A model generated the notes under the pieces. That model made no database searches. It was not told where the DNA came from and saw nothing but the letters and a program-made list of their open reading frames with translations. The translations under genes and the position numbers were made by a program. From the NCBI GenBank assembly GCA_947627905.1, contig CANQXX010000021.1, positions 1 to 35,062 on the forward strand: a stretch of 35,062 nucleotides of DNA, given 5' to 3'. This DNA comes from an uncultured Clostridia bacterium (GTDB lineage: Bacteria > Bacillota > Clostridia > Oscillospirales > Ruminococcaceae). This document shows, one piece after another, positions 23,978-31,253 of the stretch (its first letter is position 1; each line of letters opens with the position of its first letter).

Positions 23978-24130
23978 TTCTGTTTCCGCCGTTCCGCCTG
24001 AGTAGAGAGCCGCTTCAAGTCCGCCCATATGCGGCGTAAAAATATCTATCGCCCGGCAGTTGTTTTTTATGACCACATTCCGGCAGTTCCCGCCGTATTC
24101 GCCGTCAAGTGTCCACGGAAGATCGTCCTC
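23945..24130. repeat. Lipid kinase 3' end, intact counterpart of the left duplicate
   Basis: This is the intact source of the partial duplicate at 22124-22205. Block A is 23945-23991 and block B 24090-24130, with 98 nt between them that are absent from the left copy. Confidence 0.9.
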
Positions 24131-24913
24131 GGAATGAAATTCCACCTGCTTGGTCTTGAATGATACAAAATATTTTGAATCTATCTCGCGCCTGAGAAAA
24201 GCGTTAATTGTCTGCTGAAATTCCGCAAGACTTTTCGGCGTTCTGATAAGAACTACCTCAAAAACGCCGTCGTCAAGTTTTACTTCCGTTCCGCTAAGTC
24301 CCTTGAACCCTCCCACGGATGTGGAATTTGAAGTCATGCCGAAGATGAAATCGTCCTCTATGATCTCGTCGCCGTTTATTACCTTTACATGGTAGGATTT
24401 AGCCGTATTCAGCCGTTTCATGCCTTCCATTATATAAGCAAGGCTGCCGAACATATTCTTCATCTGCTGTGGAGTTTCATAGCTTACGTCCGTGAATGCT
24501 CCGAATGCGGCTATGTATGTAAAATATTCATCGTTGAATGAACCTATATCCACGCTTACCGGTTCGCCTTTTACAACGACGGAAGCCGCAGCAGGCATAT
24601 CCTTTGGTATGCCTATGCTGGAAGCAAAATCGTTCATTGTTCCCGAAGGTATATATCCGAGAGGTATTTTCTTTTCAGATTTCATAAGAGCTTTTATAGT
24701 TTCATTCAGCGTGCCGTCTCCGCCGCTGCATACAACGGCGTCGAAATCTCCGCAGCGTGAGCATACTTTTTCATATGCGTCATTGCGCGCCTGTGTAGGG
24801 TGAACGGTCACTTCATATCCGTCCTTGGTGAAGATATCTACTATTTCAAGAAGATGCTGGCGGATCAGTCCCTTTCCGGAATGAGGATTAAAAGCAAACA
24901 GCATTTTTTTCAT
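23975..24913 (-). CDS. Diacylglycerol kinase-family lipid kinase (YegS/DgkB-like)
   Basis: A 312-residue lipid kinase. The N-terminal nucleotide-binding part has FAFNPHSGKGLIRQHL and the hallmark VVCSGGDGTLNETIKAL; GYIPSGTMNDFASSIGIP follows. The C-terminal beta-sandwich includes VDIGSFNDEYFTYIAAFGAFTDVSYETPQ and ends with PWTLDGEYGG. It probably phosphorylates diacylglycerol or a related lipid at the membrane face. The minus-strand promoter is TTGAAA (24979-24974), 17 nt, TATAAT (24956-24951). Part of its 3' end is duplicated on the far side of the sigma gene. Confidence 0.87.
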   Translation of the reverse strand: MKKMLFAFNPHSGKGLIRQHLLEIVDIFTKDGYEVTVHPTQARNDAYEKVCSRCGDFDAVVCSGGDGTLNETIKALMKSEKKIPLGYIPSGTMNDFASSIGIPKDMPAAASVVVKGEPVSVDIGSFNDEYFTYIAAFGAFTDVSYETPQQMKNMFGSLAYIMEGMKRLNTAKSYHVKVINGDEIIEDDFIFGMTSNSTSVGGFKGLSGTEVKLDDGVFEVVLIRTPKSLAEFQQTINAFLRREIDSKYFVSFKTKQVEFHSEDDLPWTLDGEYGGNCRNVVIKNNCRAIDIFTPHMGGLEAALYSGGTAETE

Positions 24914-24950
24914 AATACACTACTGCCTTTCTGGAATATTATCAATTTAA

Positions 24951-24979
24951 ATTATACCAAATTTTTTTTGCATTTTCAA
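24951..24979 (-). promoter_or_regulatory. Promoter of the lipid kinase gene
   Basis: On the minus strand: TTGAAA (24979-24974), a 17-nt A-rich spacer, TATAAT (24956-24951). Confidence 0.75.
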
Positions 24980-25093
24980 TATTTGTGAGAATATTTTCAT
25001 TTTATTTTCATAATAGATAAGAATTTAAGGCAATATCAAAAAAATGCGGGGAATTTTCCGCAATCGTTAAATTAAAAATGTTGAAAGGATAAA

Positions 25094-25137
25094 AATGACC
25101 GTGCTCCATGACGATCGGAAGCGCGGTCATTGTTTTT
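25094..25137. terminator. Terminator of the epimerase gene
   Basis: A 12-bp stem AATGACCGTGCT / AGCGCGGTCATT (one G-U pair), with T-rich sequence on both strands. It lies 10 nt past the minus-strand stop at 25142. Confidence 0.8.
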
Positions 25138-25141
25138 GTTT

Positions 25142-26014
25142 TTATTCAATTTCTATAACGTATGAGAATGTGTATTCTCCGTCCTTTTCAAGGACTATCG
25201 CATTTTTCATTTCATTAAGCTCTTCGCTGCCGCAAAGGTAAACCGGAACGCTGCTCCATGGTTCAAGACAAACAAATCCGGCTTTTTCGGTAATGTTTTT
25301 ATCCTCCGAATATGTAGACCATACCGCTATGCAGCCATTGTTATCATAATGCAGCTTGACTTTCTTTCCGGTTTTTTCGTTTACTACCGCTGCCCATGAG
25401 GACTTTGGCTTGTCTTTCATGAAAACATCGTTGGCAAACAGTTCATGGCTCAGGGGAACGGTCTTTCCGCCGTCAAGGACGGTTATTTTTTTATCTTTAA
25501 GCTCCTGAACTATCGTTTCGGGACTTTCATATTCAATATAATGATCCTCAAAGCTGCCGACGCCGTTTACCGGAACTCTGAAAGCAGGGTGTCCGCCGAT
25601 AAAAAATCTCATCGTCTCATTTCCGGAATTGCGGACCTTGCAGCTAACAGTCAGCTTATTTCCGGATATGCCGTATTTCAGGTACAGCTCAAAATCGAAC
25701 GGATACAGCTTTTTTGTTTCCGCAGATGATGCAAGAAGAAATTCCGCTTCACTTTCCGAAGAAGATACCGGCGTGAACTCATTATCCCTTGCAAACCCAT
25801 GATTTGCGAGCTTATATTCCTTTCCGCCCACAGTGTAAACTCCCGAACCGGTATTACAGATAAACGGGAAAAGTACCGGCGCGTGCCTTTTCCAGACAGC
25901 AGGATCAGCCTGCCACAGATATTCATTTCCGGAGCTGTCTTTCAGCGAATGGAGCTCCGCTCCGAAGCTGTCAATAACTGCTGTAAGGACTTCCGATGAG
26001 ATAGTTGTTTTCAT
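25142..26014 (-). CDS. Aldose 1-epimerase family protein (LacX/YeaD-like)
   Basis: A 290-residue cytoplasmic beta-sandwich protein of the galactose mutarotase-like superfamily. Visible features: SFGAELHSLKDSSGNEYLWQADPAVWKRHAPVLFPFICN, then NHGFARDNEFT, then FFIGGHPAFRVPV and CLEPWSSVPV. These match the hexose-6-phosphate/aldose epimerase-like branch rather than canonical GalM. The sugar is unknown. GAAAGGG precedes the ATG. It begins 19 nt past the lysozyme stop, so the two are probably co-transcribed. Confidence 0.85.
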   Translation of the reverse strand: MKTTISSEVLTAVIDSFGAELHSLKDSSGNEYLWQADPAVWKRHAPVLFPFICNTGSGVYTVGGKEYKLANHGFARDNEFTPVSSSESEAEFLLASSAETKKLYPFDFELYLKYGISGNKLTVSCKVRNSGNETMRFFIGGHPAFRVPVNGVGSFEDHYIEYESPETIVQELKDKKITVLDGGKTVPLSHELFANDVFMKDKPKSSWAAVVNEKTGKKVKLHYDNNGCIAVWSTYSEDKNITEKAGFVCLEPWSSVPVYLCGSEELNEMKNAIVLEKDGEYTFSYVIEIE

Positions 26015-26033
26015 AAAAACACCCTTTCAAAAA

Positions 26034-27101
26034 TTAATCGTCATTTACTGGATCTTCCGCTGCCCCATAACCGTAAAAGCATATATCCATATCCACGTCT
26101 CCGGTTATGCCGTTTACTCTGCCGTCGCTGGCATACTGCCACATACGGAAATCATACGGATATTCCGGAGCGTTATGACCGTTTTTGTATTCCGCATACC
26201 AGAAATCTATGCCGTTCATCTTGCTGACGTCCATTTTCATTATCGCAAATTTTTTATTGCCGTAGAACATCGGCGTATAGCCTCTGTCGGCAATAGTATC
26301 GCAGAACGCTGCCGCACATTCCGTTACTGTATGCGGAGCGGCTGTATGAGATCTTGCTGTTTCGTCCTCAAGGACTTCCCAGTCAAAGACAACAGGCATT
26401 GAGATATCGTAACCTTGTATCTGCTCCAGAACAAAATTAGCTTCTTCTATAGCTTCTCCGGAATTTAAAGCCTGTGAAAAGAAGTAAACTCCTACATCAA
26501 GTCCGGCGTCCAAAGCGCCCTGTATGTATGAGTGAAAATTTTCATCAGCATTTATAGAGCCGCTTTCATATCCTCTGTAGCCTACCCGGAGCATGGCAAA
26601 ATCTATACCGTCCGCAGCCACAAGATCCCAGTCTATATTTCCCTGATGATAGGAAACGTCTATACCGGTACGGGATATGACCTTGCCGTTTTCCGAATAT
26701 GTATACCTGCCGTTTTCAAGAGCAAGTCCGCTGTAATCATATGTATGCTTCGGAACATTGTCAAATGCCGGCACCCATACCTGACCGTATACCGGATCGT
26801 TGAATATTATAACATCGTCCTTGTCATAAAAATCGTAAACCCTGTTATTTACCACAGGAACGAACGCTTCTTCGGAAGGCTCATACAATTCCTCCGTTTT
26901 CTCCCCTGAAGGAGCTTCCGGAACGTTACCGACTTTCAGGGCAAGTATTATGACCGACGCGGAAAGGCATATTATGACCGCCAGCATAGTCATGAATATT
27001 ACTATTGCAGGCTTTAGCGCGATCCTCGTTGCCTTTTTTGCGGTGCTGTGCTGTCCCACAGCAGGCTCTGTTTCGGGGATATATTCTTTTACATCATTCA
27101 T
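26034..27101 (-). CDS. Membrane-anchored GH25 lysozyme
   Basis: A 355-residue peptidoglycan muramidase. A cytoplasmic N-terminus of about 30 residues is followed by one transmembrane helix (PAIVIFMTMLAVIICLSASVIILAL, about 32-56), an acidic linker (about 60-90) and a GH25 catalytic domain (about 145-345). Active-site features are GIDVSYHQGNIDWDLVAADGIDFAMLRVGYRGY, VVFDWEVLED with the catalytic Asp/Glu pair, and FRMWQYASDG. The ATG at 27101 follows GAGGA; a TTG at 27116 would overlap that site. It is a type II membrane protein, probably acting on the cell's own wall. No choline- or LysM-type wall-binding repeat is present. Confidence 0.88.
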   Translation of the reverse strand: MNDVKEYIPETEPAVGQHSTAKKATRIALKPAIVIFMTMLAVIICLSASVIILALKVGNVPEAPSGEKTEELYEPSEEAFVPVVNNRVYDFYDKDDVIIFNDPVYGQVWVPAFDNVPKHTYDYSGLALENGRYTYSENGKVISRTGIDVSYHQGNIDWDLVAADGIDFAMLRVGYRGYESGSINADENFHSYIQGALDAGLDVGVYFFSQALNSGEAIEEANFVLEQIQGYDISMPVVFDWEVLEDETARSHTAAPHTVTECAAAFCDTIADRGYTPMFYGNKKFAIMKMDVSKMNGIDFWYAEYKNGHNAPEYPYDFRMWQYASDGRVNGITGDVDMDICFYGYGAAEDPVNDD

Positions 27102-27118
27102 TTTCCAATTCCTCAAAA

Positions 27119-27163
27119 AAAAATATCATAAAACCGCAGAAAATACGGCTTTATGATATTATA
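27119..27163 (-). terminator. Terminator of the Rrf2 gene
   Basis: Stem ATATCATAAAACCG / CGGCTTTATGATAT (one mismatch) with a 9-nt loop, followed on the minus strand by a T9 run. It lies between rrf2 and the lysozyme gene. Confidence 0.8.
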
Positions 27164-27210
27164 TCACATAATATTATTTTTTGCAAGTGCCGGGATATTT
27201 CTCCTGACGG

Positions 27211-27642
27211 TCATACGCAATAATTGCCGCCATTGCCGTAATTGTCGATTATATCCTGCAATGTGATGCCGTCAAGATAATCGGTAATGGTCTTATACAG
27301 TCCCTGCCATACAGGAAGCGTCATACATTCAGCCGCTCTCGGACAGTCGTTATATTCATACTGCAGACAAGCCACAGGGCAAAGATTTCCTTCGGAAATG
27401 CGGAGTATCTCTCCGACGGTATATTTGTCCGGAGACTTTGAAAGCATATATCCTCCCTGATAACCCCTGTTAGTTTTCAGCAGACCTGATTTATTCAGAA
27501 GCGGAACTATCTGTTCAAGATATTTCTTTGAAATTTCCTGTCTCCGGGCAATATCTTTCAGAGCAACATATTCCTCTCTGCCGTATATTGCAAGATCAAT
27601 AAGCATTCTTAGCGCATATCTTCCTTTTGTTGAGATCTTCAT
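27211..27642 (-). CDS. Rrf2-family transcriptional regulator, probable Fe-S sensor
   Basis: A 143-residue protein. It opens MKISTKGRYALRMLIDLA, the winged-helix signature of the family (HTH about 1-65, ISKKYLEQIVPLLNKSGLL). Cys88, Cys92, Cys100 and Cys106 lie in CPVACLQYEYNDCPRAAEC. Three of these are spaced like the [2Fe-2S] ligands of IscR (92, 98, 104), so it may sense Fe-S status, redox or NO. A CymR-type role is less likely given the cysteines. No isc/suf genes are nearby. Its own promoter carries an imperfect palindrome, suggesting autoregulation. Confidence 0.87.
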   Translation of the reverse strand: MKISTKGRYALRMLIDLAIYGREEYVALKDIARRQEISKKYLEQIVPLLNKSGLLKTNRGYQGGYMLSKSPDKYTVGEILRISEGNLCPVACLQYEYNDCPRAAECMTLPVWQGLYKTITDYLDGITLQDIIDNYGNGGNYCV

Positions 27643-27700
27643 AGCGGGTACGTCCTTTCATCAGATACTGAAAAGCATTTGAATATCCTTTTATATTACT

Positions 27701-27729
27701 ATTATAACATAGGATTAGTAGGTTTTCAA
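27701..27729 (-). promoter_or_regulatory. rrf2 promoter with candidate operator
   Basis: On the minus strand: TTGAAA (27729-27724), a 17-nt spacer, TATAAT (27706-27701). The spacer is filled by AACCTA-N7-TATGTT (27724-27706), an inverted repeat with one mismatch, in the right place for Rrf2 autorepression. Confidence 0.65.
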
Positions 27730-27781
27730 GAGTTTTTCACAAAAAATATAAAAAATAAGGCTATATCACCAAAAAGAAAAA

Positions 27782-27807
27782 GGCGGAACTGTTAGCGCAG
27801 TTCCGCC
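27782..27807 (-). terminator. Terminator of the deacetylase gene
   Basis: A perfect 10-bp stem GGCGGAACTG / CAGTTCCGCC with loop TTAGCG, then TTTTTCTTTTT on the minus strand. About 100 nt separate it from the deacetylase stop; that stretch holds a second, weaker CTCGG hairpin and no gene. Confidence 0.8.
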
Positions 27808-27908
27808 GCAAAGAAAATAAAACAAGGAGAGACTCGGAAGCTCACCGTCTGCATCGGCAAGCCGAGAATATCATCATAAGGGAATTACCCTTGCAATGAA
27901 TAGCACAT

Positions 27909-28676
27909 TCATGCTTCATCGGGAAGTCCGAGCTCAAAGCCCTGTTCCCTGAAGCTGTCGATCACCTTGGGAAGTATCTCCGCATTGGTTGCGGAAACAC
28001 TGTGCAGAAGGCATATTTCTCCGCCGTGAGCCGCGCCGCATACCCGTTTTAAGGCTTCGGACGGATCAGGCTGAGCGTTTACGTCCCAATCCTGATATGC
28101 GAAGCTCCAGAGCATAGCCTTATAGCCCAGCTTCTGGCACACCGCCAAGGACTGTTCCGAATATTCCCCGCACGGGGGACGGAAATACTGCATTTCATAG
28201 CCGTATTTTTCTTTTACAAACTCATGGAGCGACATTATCTCGTTTTCTGCTCCCTCTATGGAAAGCGACGGCAGAGATTCGTGCTTCATTCCATGATTTC
28301 CGATAATATGACCTTCGTCGATCATTCTGCGGACAAGTTTTTCGTTCCGCTTGGCATAATCTCCCGTAAGGAAGAACACAGCCCTGACATTCTTTTCTTT
28401 AAGAGTATCAAGTATCGGCCCGGTATAGCCGTTTTCATAGCCCTGATCGAAAGTAAGGCATATTTTCTTGCTGTCATCGAGCATAGCCGTGCAGCCGTAG
28501 CAGCCGTATTCATCATTGAAAGCTGACGCGCCGACGGGACGGTTACATTCGTCCACCTCTCTGCCCTGACCGTAGCCGTGACAGGTCCTGTCAAGAGAGC
28601 TTATATCCGCCGCGCTGACAGATATCGTTCCCATGCATACCGCTGCAAGAACTGAAGTAATGATCTTTTTTAACAT
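27909..28676 (-). CDS. PdaA-like peptidoglycan/polysaccharide deacetylase
   Basis: A 255-residue secreted NodB-domain enzyme. A signal peptide is clear: MLKKIITSVLAAVCMGTISVSAAD. The catalytic motifs are LTFDQGYENGYT (metal Asp), NHGMKHESLP (two metal-binding His) and YFRPPCGEYSEQSL. FDQGYENG is typical of the PdaA branch, which deacetylates N-acetylmuramic acid on the way to muramic delta-lactam in spore cortex; other wall substrates are possible. The start at 28676 has GGAGG 5 nt upstream. An array of four hexamers lies upstream of the promoter. Confidence 0.87.
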   Translation of the reverse strand: MLKKIITSVLAAVCMGTISVSAADISSLDRTCHGYGQGREVDECNRPVGASAFNDEYGCYGCTAMLDDSKKICLTFDQGYENGYTGPILDTLKEKNVRAVFFLTGDYAKRNEKLVRRMIDEGHIIGNHGMKHESLPSLSIEGAENEIMSLHEFVKEKYGYEMQYFRPPCGEYSEQSLAVCQKLGYKAMLWSFAYQDWDVNAQPDPSEALKRVCGAAHGGEICLLHSVSATNAEILPKVIDSFREQGFELGLPDEA

Positions 28677-28745
28677 AACAGCCTCCATACGCAATTTAAA
28701 GAACATTACTATTATGAAGCGCTGCGTTAAAATTATTACATCTAT

Positions 28746-28812
28746 ATTTTAGCACATTTCAAGGCAAAATAAAACTACAAAACGGTTACAATTTGGTTTC
28801 AATTCGGTTACA
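28746..28812 (-). promoter_or_regulatory. Deacetylase promoter with four 11-bp-spaced hexamers (WalR/PhoP-like)
   Basis: Read on the minus strand: TGTAAC (28812-28807), TGAAAC (28801-28796), TGTAAC (28790-28785), TGTAGT (28779-28774), each separated by exactly 5 nt. A candidate -10, TAAAAT, follows at 28751-28746, which places the array at about -35 to -75. The known WalR site is TGTWAH-N5-TGTWAH; two hexamers match fully and two have one mismatch. Confidence 0.6.
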
Positions 28813-28862
28813 CCGCTTTTTGGCAATATTATACTGCAAGATATGTCAATGGCAAAAGAAAA

Positions 28863-28896
28863 GTGCGTTCTGCACGTTCCGCCGTACATAACGCAC
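28863..28896 (-). terminator. Terminator of ireB
   Basis: A 7-bp outer stem GTGCGTT / AACGCAC, with an inner ACG/CGT pairing, followed on the minus strand by TTTTCTTTT. It begins 7 nt past the ireB stop. Confidence 0.7.
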
Positions 28897-28903
28897 ATAA
28901 CAT

Positions 28904-29152
28904 TCATTCGCCGAGATAAGACTTTACAAGGACCTGAAGCAGTTCGTCGCGGTCGATGTGCCGTATAAGACTTCTGGCGTTGTTGTATGTGGTTATGTAT
29001 GTCGGATCTTCCGATAAAATATAACCTACTATCTGATTTATTGGATTATAGCCTTTTTCTTTAAGAGCGTCATAAATAGCCATAAGGTTTTTTTTCATCT
29101 CGCCCTCTTTATCCTCGACAACAGTAAATGTCATTGTCTGGTCGTTATTCAT
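28904..29152 (-). CDS. ireB: IreB-family regulatory phosphoprotein (UPF0297)
   Basis: An 82-residue cytoplasmic protein: [20 protein letters not shown], then [48 protein letters not shown], the full-length signature of the family. In Enterococcus, IreB is phosphorylated on N-terminal threonines by the Ser/Thr kinase IreK and affects cephalosporin resistance; a Thr cluster (6, 8, 10) is present here. The gene often sits beside ruvX and alaS in other Firmicutes but stands alone here. AAAGGAG precedes the ATG. Confidence 0.9.
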   Translation of the reverse strand: MNNDQTMTFTVVEDKEGEMKKNLMAIYDALKEKGYNPINQIVGYILSEDPTYITTYNNARSLIRHIDRDELLQVLVKSYLGE

Positions 29153-29351
29153 TTATAACACTCCTTTTGTAAGATATGTTCACGGTCATGGGATAAGTCC
29201 GCCGGCATTCACTGCGGCAGATACTTCCACAAACAGTATACTTTAACTGCTATAAATATTATAACCCATTTCCAGAATAAAAACAAGTAGTTTTTTCTAT
29301 TTTTTTATAATTGGGAAAAATTTCATATATAATAACATCAAACGTTCACAC

Positions 29352-30209
29352 TTACAGCTTTGCGAGAGCGTCCGAAACGGCGGCAAAATTTTCAAGCGAA
29401 AGCTGCTCCGGACGGACATTTTCCGGAAGTCCCGCCGCCGTTATTACATTCATGACCTGTTCTTTCGGCAGTCCGAGAGAAGAAGAAAGGCTGTTCGCAA
29501 GATTTTTTCTGCGCTGTGAAAAAGCTCCCCTGACCGTGCGGAAAAATAATTTTTCATCTTCGACTTGAACGGCAGGTACTTTGCGGACGTCCAGCCTTAT
29601 TACACAGGAATCCACATTTGGAGACGGCATAAAGCTCCCTCTTGAAACATCAAAAAGCATTTTCGGTTCGGAATAATATCTTACCGCTGCCGTGACCGCG
29701 CCGGCTTCACGGGTGCCCATAGCGGCGCAGATGCGTTTTCCGGCTTCTTTTTGCACCATTACCGTTATAGAATCTATCGGCAGCCTGCTTTCCAGCAGAC
29801 GCATTATCACCGGAGATGTTATATAATAGGGAAGATTTGCACATACGGCGATTTTCATACCGGGAAAATTTTCCTTTATTATTCCTGCCAGATCGGCTTT
29901 CATGATATCTTCATTTATAACGGTCACGTTGTCATGTTCTGCAAGAGTTTCATTCAGTATAGGTATAAGTCTGCTGTCGATCTCGACTACAGCCACTCTG
30001 TCGGTTCTTTTGGCAAGCTCATGCGTAAGAACGCCTATGCCGGCGCCTATTTCCAGCACGCCCCAGCCCTCTGCGGCGTTTCCCATTTCGGCTATCTTAG
30101 GGCAGACCGAAGGATTTACGAGAAAGTTCTGTCCAAGGCTTTTGCTGAACGAAAAACCGTGGCGTTCCATAATATCCCTTATAACATTTATATTTGTAAG
30201 ATTTTCCAT
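29352..30209 (-). CDS. rsmA: 16S rRNA (adenine1518/1519-N6)-dimethyltransferase
   Basis: A 285-residue SAM-dependent methyltransferase that dimethylates two adenosines near the 3' end of 16S rRNA. Motifs: FSKSLGQNFLVNPSV, VLEIGAGIGVLTHELAKR (SAM binding), VINEDIMKADL, and the catalytic NLPYYITSPVI. The C-terminal helical domain has FMPSPNVDSCVIRL and FSQRRKNLANSL. The ATG at 30209 has AAAGG upstream; a longer frame to 30275 overlaps the preceding gene. It follows the DUF1624 gene by 11 nt and is co-transcribed with it. The motif set excludes an acquired Erm resistance gene. Confidence 0.92.
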   Translation of the reverse strand: MENLTNINVIRDIMERHGFSFSKSLGQNFLVNPSVCPKIAEMGNAAEGWGVLEIGAGIGVLTHELAKRTDRVAVVEIDSRLIPILNETLAEHDNVTVINEDIMKADLAGIIKENFPGMKIAVCANLPYYITSPVIMRLLESRLPIDSITVMVQKEAGKRICAAMGTREAGAVTAAVRYYSEPKMLFDVSRGSFMPSPNVDSCVIRLDVRKVPAVQVEDEKLFFRTVRGAFSQRRKNLANSLSSSLGLPKEQVMNVITAAGLPENVRPEQLSLENFAAVSDALAKL

Positions 30210-30220
30210 AATATGACCTT

Positions 30221-31021
30221 TCACATAAAATATGTAATCGCCAGAAATACCGGCTGATGGATAATATAGAACCACAGCGAATATTTTCCGAGGAAATTTA
30301 CCGCCGGCAGCTTTGCCCTGTAGAAAAATTCCGGAAGCTCCTTTTTGGCAAATATATCCGAAAGTCCTGTTCCGGCAAGGAATATAAATCCATAAGGTAT
30401 CAGCGGGAAATAATCCGCCGAGTAAAATCCGGCAGACCTTATGCCTATGGGATAAAGGTACTCTATGTCCTTGGGAAGATCGAGCCTTATGCTGTCTATG
30501 ATGAAAAACAGGCTGCCGTCACGGTGAAAGTTGAAAAATATGACCGACAGAGCGGCAAACACCGCAAATACCGCCATTTGCGGCAGTTTTTTCATTACCG
30601 GAGATATGACCCCGTATATCAGCATTGAAACTCCGAAGCAGGAAAGAACCCCGAAAACTATAAGCTCGTCCGGGAAAAAAGCAGCCGTTGCAATGGTCAG
30701 TATGCCGCCCATAAGAAAAAGCTCCGCTCCGCGTTTAAGTACGTTTTTGGAAAAGCCTGCGCATATTCCCGATACTGAAAAAAGCACCGTCAGGAAAAAA
30801 TTATGTATTATATCCATTCCGTCGGAAAAGAAAAACGGTATATCCTTTCCGGCAAAATATATCAGGTCGTAAAGCAGATGATATACCATTACAAAAATTA
30901 TTGCCAGACCGCGCAGGGTATCAAGTATACCAACACGATTATATCTTCCTATGCCGGCATTTCCGGACGGGATCTCCGGCGCTTCTGCCGCTGCCGGTCT
31001 GTTTTTTACTTCTGTGGACAT
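30221..31021 (-). CDS. DUF1624/HGSNAT-catalytic-domain membrane protein
   Basis: A 266-residue integral membrane protein with about seven hydrophobic helices. Family hallmarks: GILDTLRGLAIIFVMVYHLLYDLIYF near the N-terminus (acyltransferase-type His), FFLTVLFSVSGICAGFSKN, and the C-terminal LGKYSLWFYIIHQPVFLAI. Related proteins carry the acetyl-transferring domain of heparan-alpha-glucosaminide N-acetyltransferase; the bacterial role is undefined, probably acylating an envelope sugar. GGAGG precedes the ATG at 31021. It is the first gene of the pair with rsmA. Confidence 0.82.
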   Translation of the reverse strand: MSTEVKNRPAAAEAPEIPSGNAGIGRYNRVGILDTLRGLAIIFVMVYHLLYDLIYFAGKDIPFFFSDGMDIIHNFFLTVLFSVSGICAGFSKNVLKRGAELFLMGGILTIATAAFFPDELIVFGVLSCFGVSMLIYGVISPVMKKLPQMAVFAVFAALSVIFFNFHRDGSLFFIIDSIRLDLPKDIEYLYPIGIRSAGFYSADYFPLIPYGFIFLAGTGLSDIFAKKELPEFFYRAKLPAVNFLGKYSLWFYIIHQPVFLAITYFM

Positions 31022-31162
31022 ATTGCACCTCCATTTATAGCTGTAAATATTATACCATAAAATGTGCTGCTTGTAAATCATAAAACGGCAATTTCATCAT
31101 CATGGCGGTATATTGGCTGTATCACAGCAAATTAAAACTTATGAAAATATCCTGTTAAATGG

Positions 31163-31191
31163 TTGTAATATTGTAAAAAATATGTTAGAAT
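31163..31191 (+). promoter_or_regulatory. Promoter of the GH5 gene
   Basis: TTGTAA at 31163-31168, a 17-nt spacer, TAGAAT at 31186-31191. The leader is about 55 nt. Confidence 0.65.
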
Positions 31192-31253
31192 AAGAATATG
31201 ATCGGAAAGATAGATGTTCCTTTCCGAAATTTCTTATAACAGAGGTGCGGATA

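Noticed and set aside
25096..25160. Possible tiny gene with GAAAGGA before an ATG
   Set aside because: The start lies in the stem of a strong terminator hairpin and the frame then runs antisense into the epimerase gene.
29352..30209. Erm-type rRNA methylase conferring macrolide resistance
   Set aside because: The motifs and domain lengths are those of housekeeping RsmA, and the gene is in a plain two-gene operon.
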